This document shows positions 7,888 through 15,010 of a stretch of 36,403 nucleotides of DNA, in pieces (within the stretch, counting starts at the first letter, position 1; the number at the start of each line of letters is the position of its first letter). Source of the stretch: an uncultured Lachnospiraceae bacterium (GTDB lineage Bacteria > Bacillota_A > Clostridia > Lachnospirales > Lachnospiraceae); the NCBI GenBank assembly GCA_910585355.1, contig CAJUDN010000026.1:1-36403 (forward strand), written 5' to 3'. Both the position numbers and the translations under genes were made by a program. The notes below the pieces were generated by a model that was not told the origin of the DNA, did no database searches, and saw only the letters and a program-made list of their open reading frames with translations.

Positions 7888-8016
7888 ATGACGAGAGAGA
7901 TCAGAATGATGAAGCAGGGAGTTTTTGCGAAAAGGATGGCCCGCCACTATGATGAATTAAAATAGCCGTATTGCGAATTGCATGAAAACAGGACGCTGCA
8001 TTTTGATGTGTTATAG
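7888..8016 (+). pseudogene. 5' remnant of a GH13 (amylosucrase/sucrose phosphorylase-like) gene
   Basis: The frame from ATG 7888 reads MTREIRMMKQGVFAKRMARH and then YDELK before TAG at 7963; reading through gives PYCELHENRTLHFDVL and a second TAG at 8014. The segment resembles the helical N-terminus of clostridial amylosucrase-like GH13 enzymes (A-K-R-M-A-x-H-Y-D-E-L-K-W-L-Y-C-E-L-Y), with the first TAG exactly where Trp is expected. Nothing recognisable follows; a hairpin terminator starts at 8020. This would be a relic of a second sucrose-degrading enzyme of the locus. The family call rests on a short match from memory and is moderate to weak; the stops are certain. Confidence 0.42.
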
Positions 8017-8019
8017 GTA

Positions 8020-8054
8020 AAAAGCCGCATGTTCCACGGGGGAATGCAGCTTTT
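8020..8054 (+). terminator. Rho-independent terminator behind the GH13-like remnant
   Basis: AAAGC-GCAT-TTCC on the left pairs with GGAA-TGC-GCTTTT on the right with small mismatches, followed by TTTTC. It probably terminated the now truncated gene upstream. Confidence 0.6.
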
Positions 8055-8160
8055 CTTAAATTTGTGTAAAAAGCCTTTTATTTGAGTGGGGATTGTGTTA
8101 AAATCTGCGGGACAGGGTTTTTACCCGAGTATGCTATATATAGTTGGAAGGAAAAGAAAA

Positions 8161-9291
8161 ATGACAAAAAAGAATCTTATAAAGGCGGGCCTTGCGGTGG
8201 CTGCTGCCGCCATGGTGATGACAGGCTGCAAAAAAAGCGGTGCAAACCAGGAGACCGCCACAGCAGCAGAGAGCAGTACAGCCGCAGCAGAGACCGGATC
8301 CCAGGGGGAACTGGCTGATAATGTCGGTGTCCAGCTTGGAAACTATAATGGACTGAAGCTTACGGCCAGAATGGAAGATGTCACAGACGCACAGATGGAG
8401 GAAGAGTTAAAAAGACTCCAAACTCAGTATCCGGTTGAGGTAACGGGACGTCCGGCAAAGGAGGGCGACGTGGCTAACATTGACTATGTTGGAACCAGGG
8501 ATGGTGAGGCTTTCTTAGGAGGAACTGGAGAAGGATACGATCTGGTCCTGGGAAGCAGTACCTTTATTGACGGATTTGAGGATGGCGTAATCGGAATGAA
8601 TACGGGAGATGAGAAGGACCTGAATTTGACATTCCCGGAAACATACGGAAACGCGGAACTGGCCGGACAGGACGTGGTATTCCATGTAACCTTAAATGCC
8701 ATAAAGAGCGCTGAGGAAACTCAAATTGACGATGATCTGGCAAAGCGGGTAACCGGGGATGACAGTGCAACACTGGAAGCTTTGAAGAACCAGGTATATG
8801 AAAGACTGGTAAATCAGGCGGAGAGCAATTACTTTAACAGAGCGGGAAGCGAGCTTCTGCTCCAGGCCATCGAAAATTCTCAGGTGGAATGTGACCCGGA
8901 TGCCGTGGAAGATATGTTTAGCCAGTTAAAGAGCACATACACAGGCTATGCCGGACAGTATGGAATGGAGCTGGAGGATTTTTTAGGTTTATTTTTGGGG
9001 ACCGATCTGGATGGACTGAGGGAAAGCGCGGAAAATCTTGTAAAGCAGGAAATGATTTTGGACGAGATCATAAAGGCGGAAAATATCGTTCCCACAGAGG
9101 AGCAGAAAGACAAGCTGGCCAGGATGAATTATTTCTCCGATGCGGCAGAGATGACTTCCGCTTATGGTGAGGAATCTGCCAGCCGTCTCTTTAGTATGGG
9201 AGCCGCCTATTATTATCTGATTGATCATGCCGTAGTGACAGAACCGGAGGCCGGGACCGAGACAACCGCAGCAGAGACAGCGGCGCCATAG
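8161..9291 (+). CDS. Secreted trigger-factor-like FKBP peptidyl-prolyl isomerase lipoprotein
   Basis: The 377-residue protein opens with a lipoprotein signal (KK, an alanine/valine-rich core, lipobox VMTGC with Cys23), then a low-complexity Ala/Thr/Glu linker. A region like the end of the trigger-factor N-domain follows, then an FKBP-type isomerase domain (about 95-180: EGDVANIDYVG ... FIDGFEDGVIGMNTGDEKDLNLTFPETYG) and a helical C-terminal chaperone-like domain ending in another Thr/Ala/Glu tail. Trigger factor is normally cytosolic; this version would fold proteins outside the membrane, like PrsA. The ATG at 8161 is chosen because AAGGAAAAG precedes it and it gives a proper signal peptide; an upstream in-frame start at 8086 would spoil it. 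No convincing promoter could be assigned. Confidence 0.85.
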   Translation: MTKKNLIKAGLAVAAAAMVMTGCKKSGANQETATAAESSTAAAETGSQGELADNVGVQLGNYNGLKLTARMEDVTDAQMEEELKRLQTQYPVEVTGRPAKEGDVANIDYVGTRDGEAFLGGTGEGYDLVLGSSTFIDGFEDGVIGMNTGDEKDLNLTFPETYGNAELAGQDVVFHVTLNAIKSAEETQIDDDLAKRVTGDDSATLEALKNQVYERLVNQAESNYFNRAGSELLLQAIENSQVECDPDAVEDMFSQLKSTYTGYAGQYGMELEDFLGLFLGTDLDGLRESAENLVKQEMILDEIIKAENIVPTEEQKDKLARMNYFSDAAEMTSAYGEESASRLFSMGAAYYYLIDHAVVTEPEAGTETTAAETAAP

Positions 9292-9332
9292 GTAGTTTAC
9301 AAGGCTTTGAAGGACGGAGGAAATGAGCCTGA

Positions 9333-10124
9333 ATGAGCAGAAAAGCATTATTTTTTGATATTGATGGTACGCTTCTTACAGAGGGAAGTAAAAATCTTCC
9401 CTCAAGCGCTGTAAAAGCCATTGAGGCAGCGCGGCAGGCAGGTCATCTTGTGTTCATCAATTCCGGAAGAGCCAGATGTCTGATGAGGGAAATTGAAGAT
9501 AGTTTGCCTGTGGACGGCTTTCTTTGCGGCTGCGGTACATACATTGAAATTCAGGGCCGCGCGGCTCTTCATCACCTGATTGGAAGAGCCCGGCGCATGG
9601 AGCTTCAGAGATGCATCCTGTCTCATAATCTGGAAGGGGTTCTGGAGGGGATGGGAAACTGTTTCATGCATACGAGAAAACCCCGGATGGAGGAAATGGA
9701 ACGGTTAAAAGAGGTATTCTTCCAGAATGACATTCTGCGCTATACCGATTGGAACAAGGAAGCAGCCTCCTTTGACAAATTCTGTGTCCTGGCGGACCAA
9801 TACAGTGATATAAAGGGATTTTTAAAAGAGCTGGGCAACGATATGGCTCCTATTGACCGGGGGCACGGTCTTTATGAGTGCGTGCCGGCCGGATTTGATA
9901 AGGCATCAGCGATGGAATTTACTCTGGATTATTTTCACATTCCATGGGAGGAATCCTATGCTTTCGGCGACAGCACCAATGATCTGGCTATGATCCGGTA
10001 TGCCTGTAATTCGGTTATCATGGGAAAACATGACAGAGAGCTGGAGCCGTATGCTTCTTTTATTACGAAAAATGTAGAGGATGATGGAATTGCCTATGCC
10101 CTTGAGGCTCTGAGTATTATCTGA
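9333..10124 (+). CDS. Cof-type HAD-superfamily phosphatase
   Basis: The 263-residue protein has the HAD motifs in order: motif I FFDIDGTL with Asp9 and Asp11, motif II INSGR (Ser/Thr), a cap domain (about 85-190), and motif III/IV KASAMEF...AFGDSTNDLAMI with the acidic metal ligands. This is the Cof/YbiV-like IIB subfamily, which dephosphorylates sugar phosphates, flavin mononucleotide or similar small molecules. The exact substrate cannot be read from sequence. It starts 41 bp after the lipoprotein gene, with GGAGG upstream of the ATG, and may be cotranscribed with it. Confidence 0.88.
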   Translation: MSRKALFFDIDGTLLTEGSKNLPSSAVKAIEAARQAGHLVFINSGRARCLMREIEDSLPVDGFLCGCGTYIEIQGRAALHHLIGRARRMELQRCILSHNLEGVLEGMGNCFMHTRKPRMEEMERLKEVFFQNDILRYTDWNKEAASFDKFCVLADQYSDIKGFLKELGNDMAPIDRGHGLYECVPAGFDKASAMEFTLDYFHIPWEESYAFGDSTNDLAMIRYACNSVIMGKHDRELEPYASFITKNVEDDGIAYALEALSII

Positions 10125-10131
10125 AAAAAAT

Positions 10132-10229
10132 GGGGTTGTTGCAAAATGGAAAAGTTCACCAAAATATAGTATACTGTTCTCAAACAGACACCGATATCTT
10201 GTATGAAAAAAACATTTTGTGACAGCCCC
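10132..10229. mobile_element. Small MITE-like element (98 bp)
   Basis: GGGGTTGTTGCAAAATG (10132-10148) is repeated inverted at 10213-10229 (CATTTTGTGACAGCCCC) with 14 of 17 matches. Ends of the type GGGGCTGT(C/T)xCAAAAT are common on clostridial insertion sequences; the family assignment is from memory. There is no ORF inside and no clear target duplication in the flanks. Confidence 0.5.
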
Positions 10230-10234
10230 ACGAC

Positions 10235-10287
10235 AAAAACCTCCGGACATTGCCCTGACAGTACACCAGGCGCATACCGGAGGTTTT
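10235..10287. terminator. Bidirectional rho-independent terminator between the HAD and cupin genes
   Basis: AAAACCTCCGG (10236-10246) pairs perfectly with CCGGAGGTTTT (10277-10287). The 30-nt loop has some further pairing. A-rich sequence on the left and T-rich on the right let it serve both convergent genes. Confidence 0.82.
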
Positions 10288-10310
10288 GCGGTTTTAGCCG
10301 GGAAAGAAAG

Positions 10311-10667
10311 TCAATCGCATTTTCCGGCTTCATTGATTACCAGGGCCATAATTTCAAGAGGGTCATTGCCGGGATTTTCAATGGCATGACTTTGTCCCAC
10401 TTCAATGACGCAGACATCGCCGGGGTGGATTTTTGTTCTGGAGCCGTCATTATCCACAAAAATTCCATTTCCCTTTAAAACATAGTATGGCTCTGTGTTT
10501 CCCACATGCTGATGGAAGCCCAGGCTGGCCTTTGGCGGAATGATGACATGGGCGTACATGGAGCCGTGGCCCATGAGCTCTTCTTTGGATAAGATGTGAC
10601 GGATTTCAATGGTTCCCTCGCCGCCTCGCAGATTGGGGACAAAGGCTGTCTCTGTTTTACGTACCAT
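10311..10667 (-). CDS. Single-domain cupin protein
   Basis: From the ATG at 10667 the protein has 118 residues and one cupin barrel: motif 1 is AHVIIPPKASLGFHQHVGNTEPYYVLKG with the metal ligands His, His and Glu, and motif 2 is HPGDVCVIEVGQSHAIENPG with the last His ligand. It is a small metal-binding cupin of unknown substrate; relatives act as isomerases, dioxygenases or sensors. I prefer this start because AAGGAGG lies at 10678-10684 in minus orientation. A longer reading from 10769, which also has GGGAGG upstream, would add 34 residues without cupin character. Expression is probably controlled through the palindrome over its promoter. Confidence 0.85.
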   Translation of the reverse strand: MVRKTETAFVPNLRGGEGTIEIRHILSKEELMGHGSMYAHVIIPPKASLGFHQHVGNTEPYYVLKGNGIFVDNDGSRTKIHPGDVCVIEVGQSHAIENPGNDPLEIMALVINEAGKCD

Positions 10668-10809
10668 AAAGTTTGCGCCTCCTTCTTGTACGGAATCTGT
10701 TATAACATCTGGGAACATGGTATCAAGTCTCCGACATGATATGTTCTGCAGGACGCGCACGATTCGCATTGGTAATTGCCCTCCCTTCGGGAGGCGCGAA
10801 TCGGTGCAG

Positions 10810-10833
10810 CTATAATGTTTAGCAACATTATAG
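10810..10833. promoter_or_regulatory. Palindromic operator over the cupin promoter
   Basis: A perfect 24-bp inverted repeat with 10-bp arms CTATAATGTT and AACATTATAG around TAGC. It covers the -10 box of the minus-strand promoter, which is the usual place for a repressor site. The regulator is not in the window. Confidence 0.7.
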
Positions 10834-10856
10834 CATAAAATTTAAGGAATATGCAA
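10827..10856 (-). promoter_or_regulatory. Sigma-A promoter of the cupin gene
   Basis: On the minus strand a -35 TTGCAT (complement of 10851-10856) and a consensus -10 TATAAT (complement of 10827-10832) are 18 bp apart. Confidence 0.72.
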
Positions 10857-10967
10857 GGCCGCGAATCATGTCGAAACTTGCGGCCGATTTTACTTTCTTT
10901 TTCAGATAAAATGTATTATAAAAGAATATAAGGATAAGTGAGCATACTGGGAAAAGGGGGCAAGACG

Positions 10968-11111
10968 ATGGGAAATGACGAACGCATTGCCGCTTTGGAG
11001 GAAGAAAATCAAAGGCTCAGAAATGATAATGAGAAGCTGTTACAGATCATTGCACAGATGAAAGTGACACTGAACCGTCTGGTGGATCATTACATAACGG
11101 AGAGCAGATAA
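10968..11111 (+). CDS. 47-residue coiled-coil small protein
   Basis: MGNDERIAALEEENQRLRND and then NEKLLQIIAQMKVTLNRL before the end form a near-continuous amphipathic helix with heptad spacing (Leu10, Leu17, Leu24/25, Ile27/28), rather like a leucine zipper without a basic region. AAGGGGG lies 7 bases before the ATG, and a good terminator follows 7 bp after the stop, so it is a self-contained gene. Relatives of this kind occur as unnamed clostridial proteins; no function is assignable. It could be an oligomerising adaptor or a regulator of a larger coiled-coil partner. Confidence 0.68.
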   Translation: MGNDERIAALEEENQRLRNDNEKLLQIIAQMKVTLNRLVDHYITESR

Positions 11112-11118
11112 AAATAAA

Positions 11119-11156
11119 ATGACTTCTGCCTGTAAGGGCAGAAGCCATTGTTTTTT
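11119..11156. terminator. Rho-independent terminator shared by the small ORF and the wall-repeat gene
   Basis: CTTCTGCC (11123-11130) pairs with GGCAGAAG (11137-11144), followed by CCATTGTTTTTT. A run of A before the stem lets it also act on the convergent minus-strand gene ending at 11175. Confidence 0.8.
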
Positions 11157-11174
11157 GCAAAAGAGGTGTGCTGC

Positions 11175-12509
11175 TTATTTTACAATTCCGTTGGTATCAA
11201 CGACCCATACTTTTCCGTTGGAATCTTTGATGTCCTTATGGCCGCGTCCAAGGTCCGGCTTTTCAGAGGAAGTGGAGGAAGAGGATGCCTTCTGAATGCT
11301 GCCGGTGGTATTCACAAGGAAAGTGGTGCCGTCTAAGTCAATGGGAGCATATCTTAAGTCAGAGGCGGCCTCCTGGCGCTTTCCATACTTGTAAAGTACG
11401 TTATCGCGGATTCCGTGGTAACCCTGGCCCTTTTTGTCGCCTTCCGTGTGGAAGAACCAGTTTTCGTTTTCCCCGGTGTTTTCGTTATAAATACTCTGCT
11501 TTCCTGTTTTCATAACGCCGTCATTATCAAAATAGAAGTTAGCAATTTCACCGTCACCGATGTTTACTACCTGACGTCCGGTCTGCATTTCACCCAGCTC
11601 GTTGAAAGCATATTTTTTTGCACTGATGGTAAAGAGTTCGTTCCCTTTGGTGCTGGAATAGTAAGCTTTTCCGGCCTTAAAGAAGAAGGTGTAGGTTTCA
11701 TCCATGTTGTGGATTCCCTCGATTCCTTCAATGATGCGCCATCCTTCGGCTCTCTTTCCGTCGTTGCTGGCCCCGTAATACTGATAGTCGGCAATGGTTG
11801 CTGCTGTGGCGTCGCTGTCAGACGCGGTTTTAGGCATTTCCACCCATCCGGTCTGCATTTTTCCGTCCACAAAGGTATAATAGCTACCGTCGATTTTCTT
11901 ATCATACTGGGTTCCCACCATTTTTCCGTCGGAGTTAAAGTAATACCAGCCCTCAGAAACTCCCGGATTGGAGGCATTTTCCTCTAATTTCACCCATCCG
12001 GTTTTCATGGCGCCGTTTTGCTCATGCAGATAGTAGGTGGCGCCGTCAACGACTGTCTTTCCGGTCAGCATATGGCCGGATTCATCAAAATAGTACCACT
12101 TTTCATCCAGCTTCATCCATTTGGAAACCACGGACTTTCCATCTTTGCCAAAGTAGTACCAGTAAGAAGAAGGAACTTCCGGAGAATCCATGTCTTCCTC
12201 GTTTCTAAGCTCTATCCACTGGTTTTTCACCATTTTTCCATCATTTCCCACATAATAATCTTCAATCTTCTGATTGGTTACGGCCAGACCGTTTTCCCCG
12301 AGATAATACCAATCTTCTCCGTTCTTTCTCCAGGAGTCCGTGGTAAGATAACCGTCTTCATCATAATATACGAAAGAACCGTCTTCCTCCACCCAGCCGT
12401 AGGAGGCTGCGTAAGCGTCCTGGATTCCGCCCTGACCGGACACCCCTGGAATCATGGCCATAAATGCAGCGGCAGACAGGACTGCAAGTAAACGTGTCTG
12501 TTTTTTCAT
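11175..12509 (-). CDS. Secreted cell-wall-binding repeat protein (choline/glucan-binding type)
   Basis: The 444-residue product has a signal peptide (KKQTR, hydrophobic core, predicted cleavage near AYA-AS at about residue 35). The rest is built of imperfect repeats of the CW_binding type (about 20 residues, W-x-Y-x-G-x-x-G-x-M-x-T-G; examples WYYFDESGHMLTGKT, NWFFHTEGDKKGQG). These repeats bind choline, teichoic acids or glucans on the surface. No catalytic domain (amidase, glycosidase, peptidase) is visible, so it is probably a structural or adhesive wall protein. A Ser-rich linker (SSSSTSS) precedes the last unit. AAGGAGAG precedes the start. It stands alone between two terminator or promoter regions. 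Confidence 0.85.
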   Translation of the reverse strand: MKKQTRLLAVLSAAAFMAMIPGVSGQGGIQDAYAASYGWVEEDGSFVYYDEDGYLTTDSWRKNGEDWYYLGENGLAVTNQKIEDYYVGNDGKMVKNQWIELRNEEDMDSPEVPSSYWYYFGKDGKSVVSKWMKLDEKWYYFDESGHMLTGKTVVDGATYYLHEQNGAMKTGWVKLEENASNPGVSEGWYYFNSDGKMVGTQYDKKIDGSYYTFVDGKMQTGWVEMPKTASDSDATAATIADYQYYGASNDGKRAEGWRIIEGIEGIHNMDETYTFFFKAGKAYYSSTKGNELFTISAKKYAFNELGEMQTGRQVVNIGDGEIANFYFDNDGVMKTGKQSIYNENTGENENWFFHTEGDKKGQGYHGIRDNVLYKYGKRQEAASDLRYAPIDLDGTTFLVNTTGSIQKASSSSTSSEKPDLGRGHKDIKDSNGKVWVVDTNGIVK

Positions 12510-12573
12510 AATTGTTTCTCTCCTTTTTTTGATGCGCGTTTGACTGCGCGGTCTGTTGTTGTCTTACGGGCTG

Positions 12574-12582
12574 ATTATAGCA
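12574..12582 (-). promoter_or_regulatory. Extended -10 promoter of the wall-repeat gene
   Basis: On the minus strand TGCTATAAT gives a consensus -10 with the TGn extension, 65 bp before the start codon. No good -35 is visible, which is usual for extended -10 promoters. Confidence 0.55.
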
Positions 12583-12613
12583 GGATGCAACAGAGAAAAT
12601 CCAGTGCAGGTTG

Positions 12614-12679
12614 CTGGCAGAAATGCCAGTCCGTGACAGAAACCCGTGCTGCCGTTCACAGGCGCCCTGTGAATGTCAC
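12614..12679. repeat. Cluster of stem-loops in the intergenic region
   Basis: CTGGCA-gaaa-TGCCAG (12614-12629) is followed by a nested structure: GTGACA at 12633-12638 pairs with TGTCAC at 12674-12679, enclosing TTCACAGG-CGC-CCTGTGAA (12655-12673). The 12510-13003 gap has no gene; besides the wall-gene promoter it holds this cluster and the palindrome at 12855-12948. The structures may be remains of small repeats or part of a regulatory region. Confidence 0.5.
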
Positions 12680-12854
12680 AGCATATACCCATTTTAAATT
12701 GTCTGCGGCAATGGAGCATATGCTTTGACTCCGGAATGATGCCGGCCCATGACGAACCCGCGCAGTGATCCGCCATGGCGCGAACAGTAATAAACAGGTC
12801 CCCCCTTACATGAATTGCTGGACTCAGATTGAAGGATGTGTTAAAATACATTGT

Positions 12855-12948
12855 ATGATATTGGGGTCAAAAGGCCTTTTCTCAAACTTAAAAATCCTCT
12901 TGCAGGCAAGTTTGCATCGGATTTTAGACCTTTTGACCCTGGTATCAT
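12855..12948. repeat. 94-bp imperfect palindromic element (MITE/REP-like)
   Basis: Arms 12855-12874 and 12929-12948 match as an inverted repeat at 17 of 20 positions (core GGGTCAAAAGG). Inside, CAAACTT/AAGTTTG and AAAATCC/GGATTTT add further pairing. No coding content. Flanking CATTGTA copies at 12849 and 12956 could be coincidence. It lies 56 bp before the TPP-enzyme gene. Confidence 0.55.
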
Positions 12949-13003
12949 TACACTGCATTGTAATTTGAAATTGCGCCAACGCGCCGGAGAGGAGTAAATA
13001 ATT

Positions 13004-14980
13004 ATGAGAATGAAAGTGTCGGACTACATTGCCAGAAAGCTTGTGGAAGCAGGCATTTCCGATGTATTCATGGTTACCGGAGGGGGAGCTATGCATCTGG
13101 ACGACGGCCTGGGGCATGAGCCGGGTCTTCATTGTATCTTCAACCATCATGAGCAGGCGTGCGCCATTGCAGCAGAATGCTATGCGAGAATCCATAATAA
13201 AATTGCGGCTGTCTGTGTGACTACCGGTCCCGGCGGAACCAATGCGATCACAGGGGTGGTAGGAGGCTGGCTGGATTCCATTCCCATGCTGATTCTTTCC
13301 GGACAGGTCCGCTATGACACTACGGCCAGAAGCACCGGACTGGGTATCCGCGCTCTGGGTGATCAGGAATTTGAAATAACCAAAGCCATTGACTGCATGA
13401 CTAAGTACAGCGAGATGGTGATTGACCCCATGAGAATCCGCTTCTGCCTGGAAAAAGCCTTATATCTGGCGCAGGTGGGAAGACCGGGCCCCTGCTGGCT
13501 TGATATCCCGTTAAATGTACAGGGCGCTTATGTGGAGACGGATGGGCTTATGGGCTTTGATAAAAACGATTATGAGGCCGGCGGCACCGGCTGGTCGGTT
13601 CACGGGAGCGGCTGCGACGGCTGCGGCCTCTGTTCCATGAAGACCATGGAAGGACAATTTGCGAAGATTCCGGAAGATGAAGCTGGAAAGGGAGAAAAGA
13701 GAGAGCTTCTTGCACCGTCCGTATCCCTGGATCAGGCAAGGGAGATCTTAAAGAAGATCAGAGAGGCCAAACGTCCGGTAATCAATGCAGGGAACGGAAT
13801 CCGCATTGGAAAGGCATACGACGTATTTGCCAGCGTGGTGGAAATGTTAGGAATCCCGGTGGTGACTGGATGGAACAGCCTGGATTGTATGTATGATTCC
13901 CATCCCCTCTACGTGGGCCGCGCGGGTCATATGGGAGACCGTGCCGGAAACTTTGCGGTTCAGAACTGTGATGTTTTGTTGTCCCTTGGAAGCCGCCTTT
14001 CCATTCGTCAGGTAGGCTACAATTATCCTACATGGGCCAGAGAGGCCTACGTGATCTATAATGATATTGACGCGGAAGAACTGAAGAAGCCGACGGTTCA
14101 TGTGGATATGCCGGTTCATGCCGATGTGAAGGACCTGCTGGAAAAGCTCCAGATGGTTCTGGAGGTAGAAGAGGTCGAAAAAGACGGCGGCCCAAAAGAC
14201 CCAAAGGCCCTGGACCAATGGATAAAACGCTGCCAGCAGTGGAAGGAAAAATATCCTGTCGTGCAGAAAAAGCATTATGAGGCAGGAAAAGACAGGCCTG
14301 CAAACGTCTACGCGGCCATCAAGGAAATAAGCAAAAGACTGGAGGCGGACCAGATTACCGTGGTTGGAAACGGCTCCGCCTGCGTGGTAGGCGGACATGC
14401 CTATGAGATCAAAAAGGGCCAGAGGTTCATAAGTAACTCGGCCATTGCCTCCATGGGATATGACCTTCCGGCCGCCATCGGCGCCTGTGTGGCGGATCAT
14501 ACAAAGGATATTATTCTGGTGACCGGAGACGGAAGTATCCAGATGAATATTCAGGAGCTGCAGACTATTATTCACCATAAGATGCCCATTAAGATTTTCC
14601 TCATCAACAACGATGGTTACCATTCCATCCGCCAGACTCAGAAAACCCATTTCGGCGAGCCCTTGGTGGGAATTGGAGGAGACAGCGGGGATTTAAGCTT
14701 CCCGTCCATGGAGAAGCTTGCATGGGCCTATGGATATCCGTATGTTGCCGCCCGTCATAACGATGAGCTGGGCGAGGCTGTGGAACAGACTCTGGCAATG
14801 GAAGGCCCGGTGATTTGTGAGATTTTTGTGGATATCCAACAGAAATTTGAGCCGAAAGCGGAGGCAAAAATGTTGGCGGACGGAACCATGGTATCTGTAC
14901 CGTTAGAAGATCTGGCTCCCTTCCTTTCCGATGAAGAGCTGGCCGAAAATATGATTGTGCCGATGGTAAAGAATCAGTAA
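13004..14980 (+). CDS. Thiamine-diphosphate-dependent enzyme, acetolactate-synthase-like, with CxxCxxC insert
   Basis: This 658-residue protein has the three-domain layout of AHAS/pyruvate-decarboxylase-type enzymes. The PYR domain carries catalytic Glu50 (HHEQACAIAAE) and TTGPGGTN (73-80). The middle domain spans about 240-390. The PP domain has the ThDP-Mg motif GDGSIQMN (508-515). Typical AHAS proteins are about 550-590 residues. Much of the extra length is a segment after the PYR domain (about 180-236) containing GSGCDGCGLC, with Cys204, Cys207 and Cys210, which could bind metal or a cluster. It heads a glycan cluster and is followed by a sugar epimerase, so a role in making an unusual sugar is possible (YerE of yersiniose synthesis is a ThDP enzyme of sugar pathways). 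An ordinary acyloin or decarboxylase role cannot be excluded. GAGAGGAG precedes the ATG. Confidence 0.85.
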   Translation: MRMKVSDYIARKLVEAGISDVFMVTGGGAMHLDDGLGHEPGLHCIFNHHEQACAIAAECYARIHNKIAAVCVTTGPGGTNAITGVVGGWLDSIPMLILSGQVRYDTTARSTGLGIRALGDQEFEITKAIDCMTKYSEMVIDPMRIRFCLEKALYLAQVGRPGPCWLDIPLNVQGAYVETDGLMGFDKNDYEAGGTGWSVHGSGCDGCGLCSMKTMEGQFAKIPEDEAGKGEKRELLAPSVSLDQAREILKKIREAKRPVINAGNGIRIGKAYDVFASVVEMLGIPVVTGWNSLDCMYDSHPLYVGRAGHMGDRAGNFAVQNCDVLLSLGSRLSIRQVGYNYPTWAREAYVIYNDIDAEELKKPTVHVDMPVHADVKDLLEKLQMVLEVEEVEKDGGPKDPKALDQWIKRCQQWKEKYPVVQKKHYEAGKDRPANVYAAIKEISKRLEADQITVVGNGSACVVGGHAYEIKKGQRFISNSAIASMGYDLPAAIGACVADHTKDIILVTGDGSIQMNIQELQTIIHHKMPIKIFLINNDGYHSIRQTQKTHFGEPLVGIGGDSGDLSFPSMEKLAWAYGYPYVAARHNDELGEAVEQTLAMEGPVICEIFVDIQQKFEPKAEAKMLADGTMVSVPLEDLAPFLSDEELAENMIVPMVKNQ

Positions 14981-14998
14981 ATGGTAAAGAATCAGTAA
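14963..14998 (+). repeat. 18-bp perfect tandem duplication across the stop codon
   Basis: ATGGTAAAGAATCAGTAA occurs twice in a row. The first copy is the last five codons and stop of the TPP-enzyme gene (MVKNQ); the second lies in the spacer before the epimerase gene and reads as a five-codon minigene. Confidence 0.97.
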
Positions 14999-15010
14999 GT
15001 GAGGAAAAGA

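Noticed and set aside
12614..12948. TPP riboswitch before the TPP-enzyme gene
   Set aside because: The hairpins here lack the conserved CTGAGA and the other thi-box elements; thiamine-diphosphate users are also not the usual targets.
13847..14650. 267-codon minus-strand frame within the TPP-enzyme gene
   Set aside because: Shadow of a well-conserved coding sequence; no Shine-Dalgarno or family motif.
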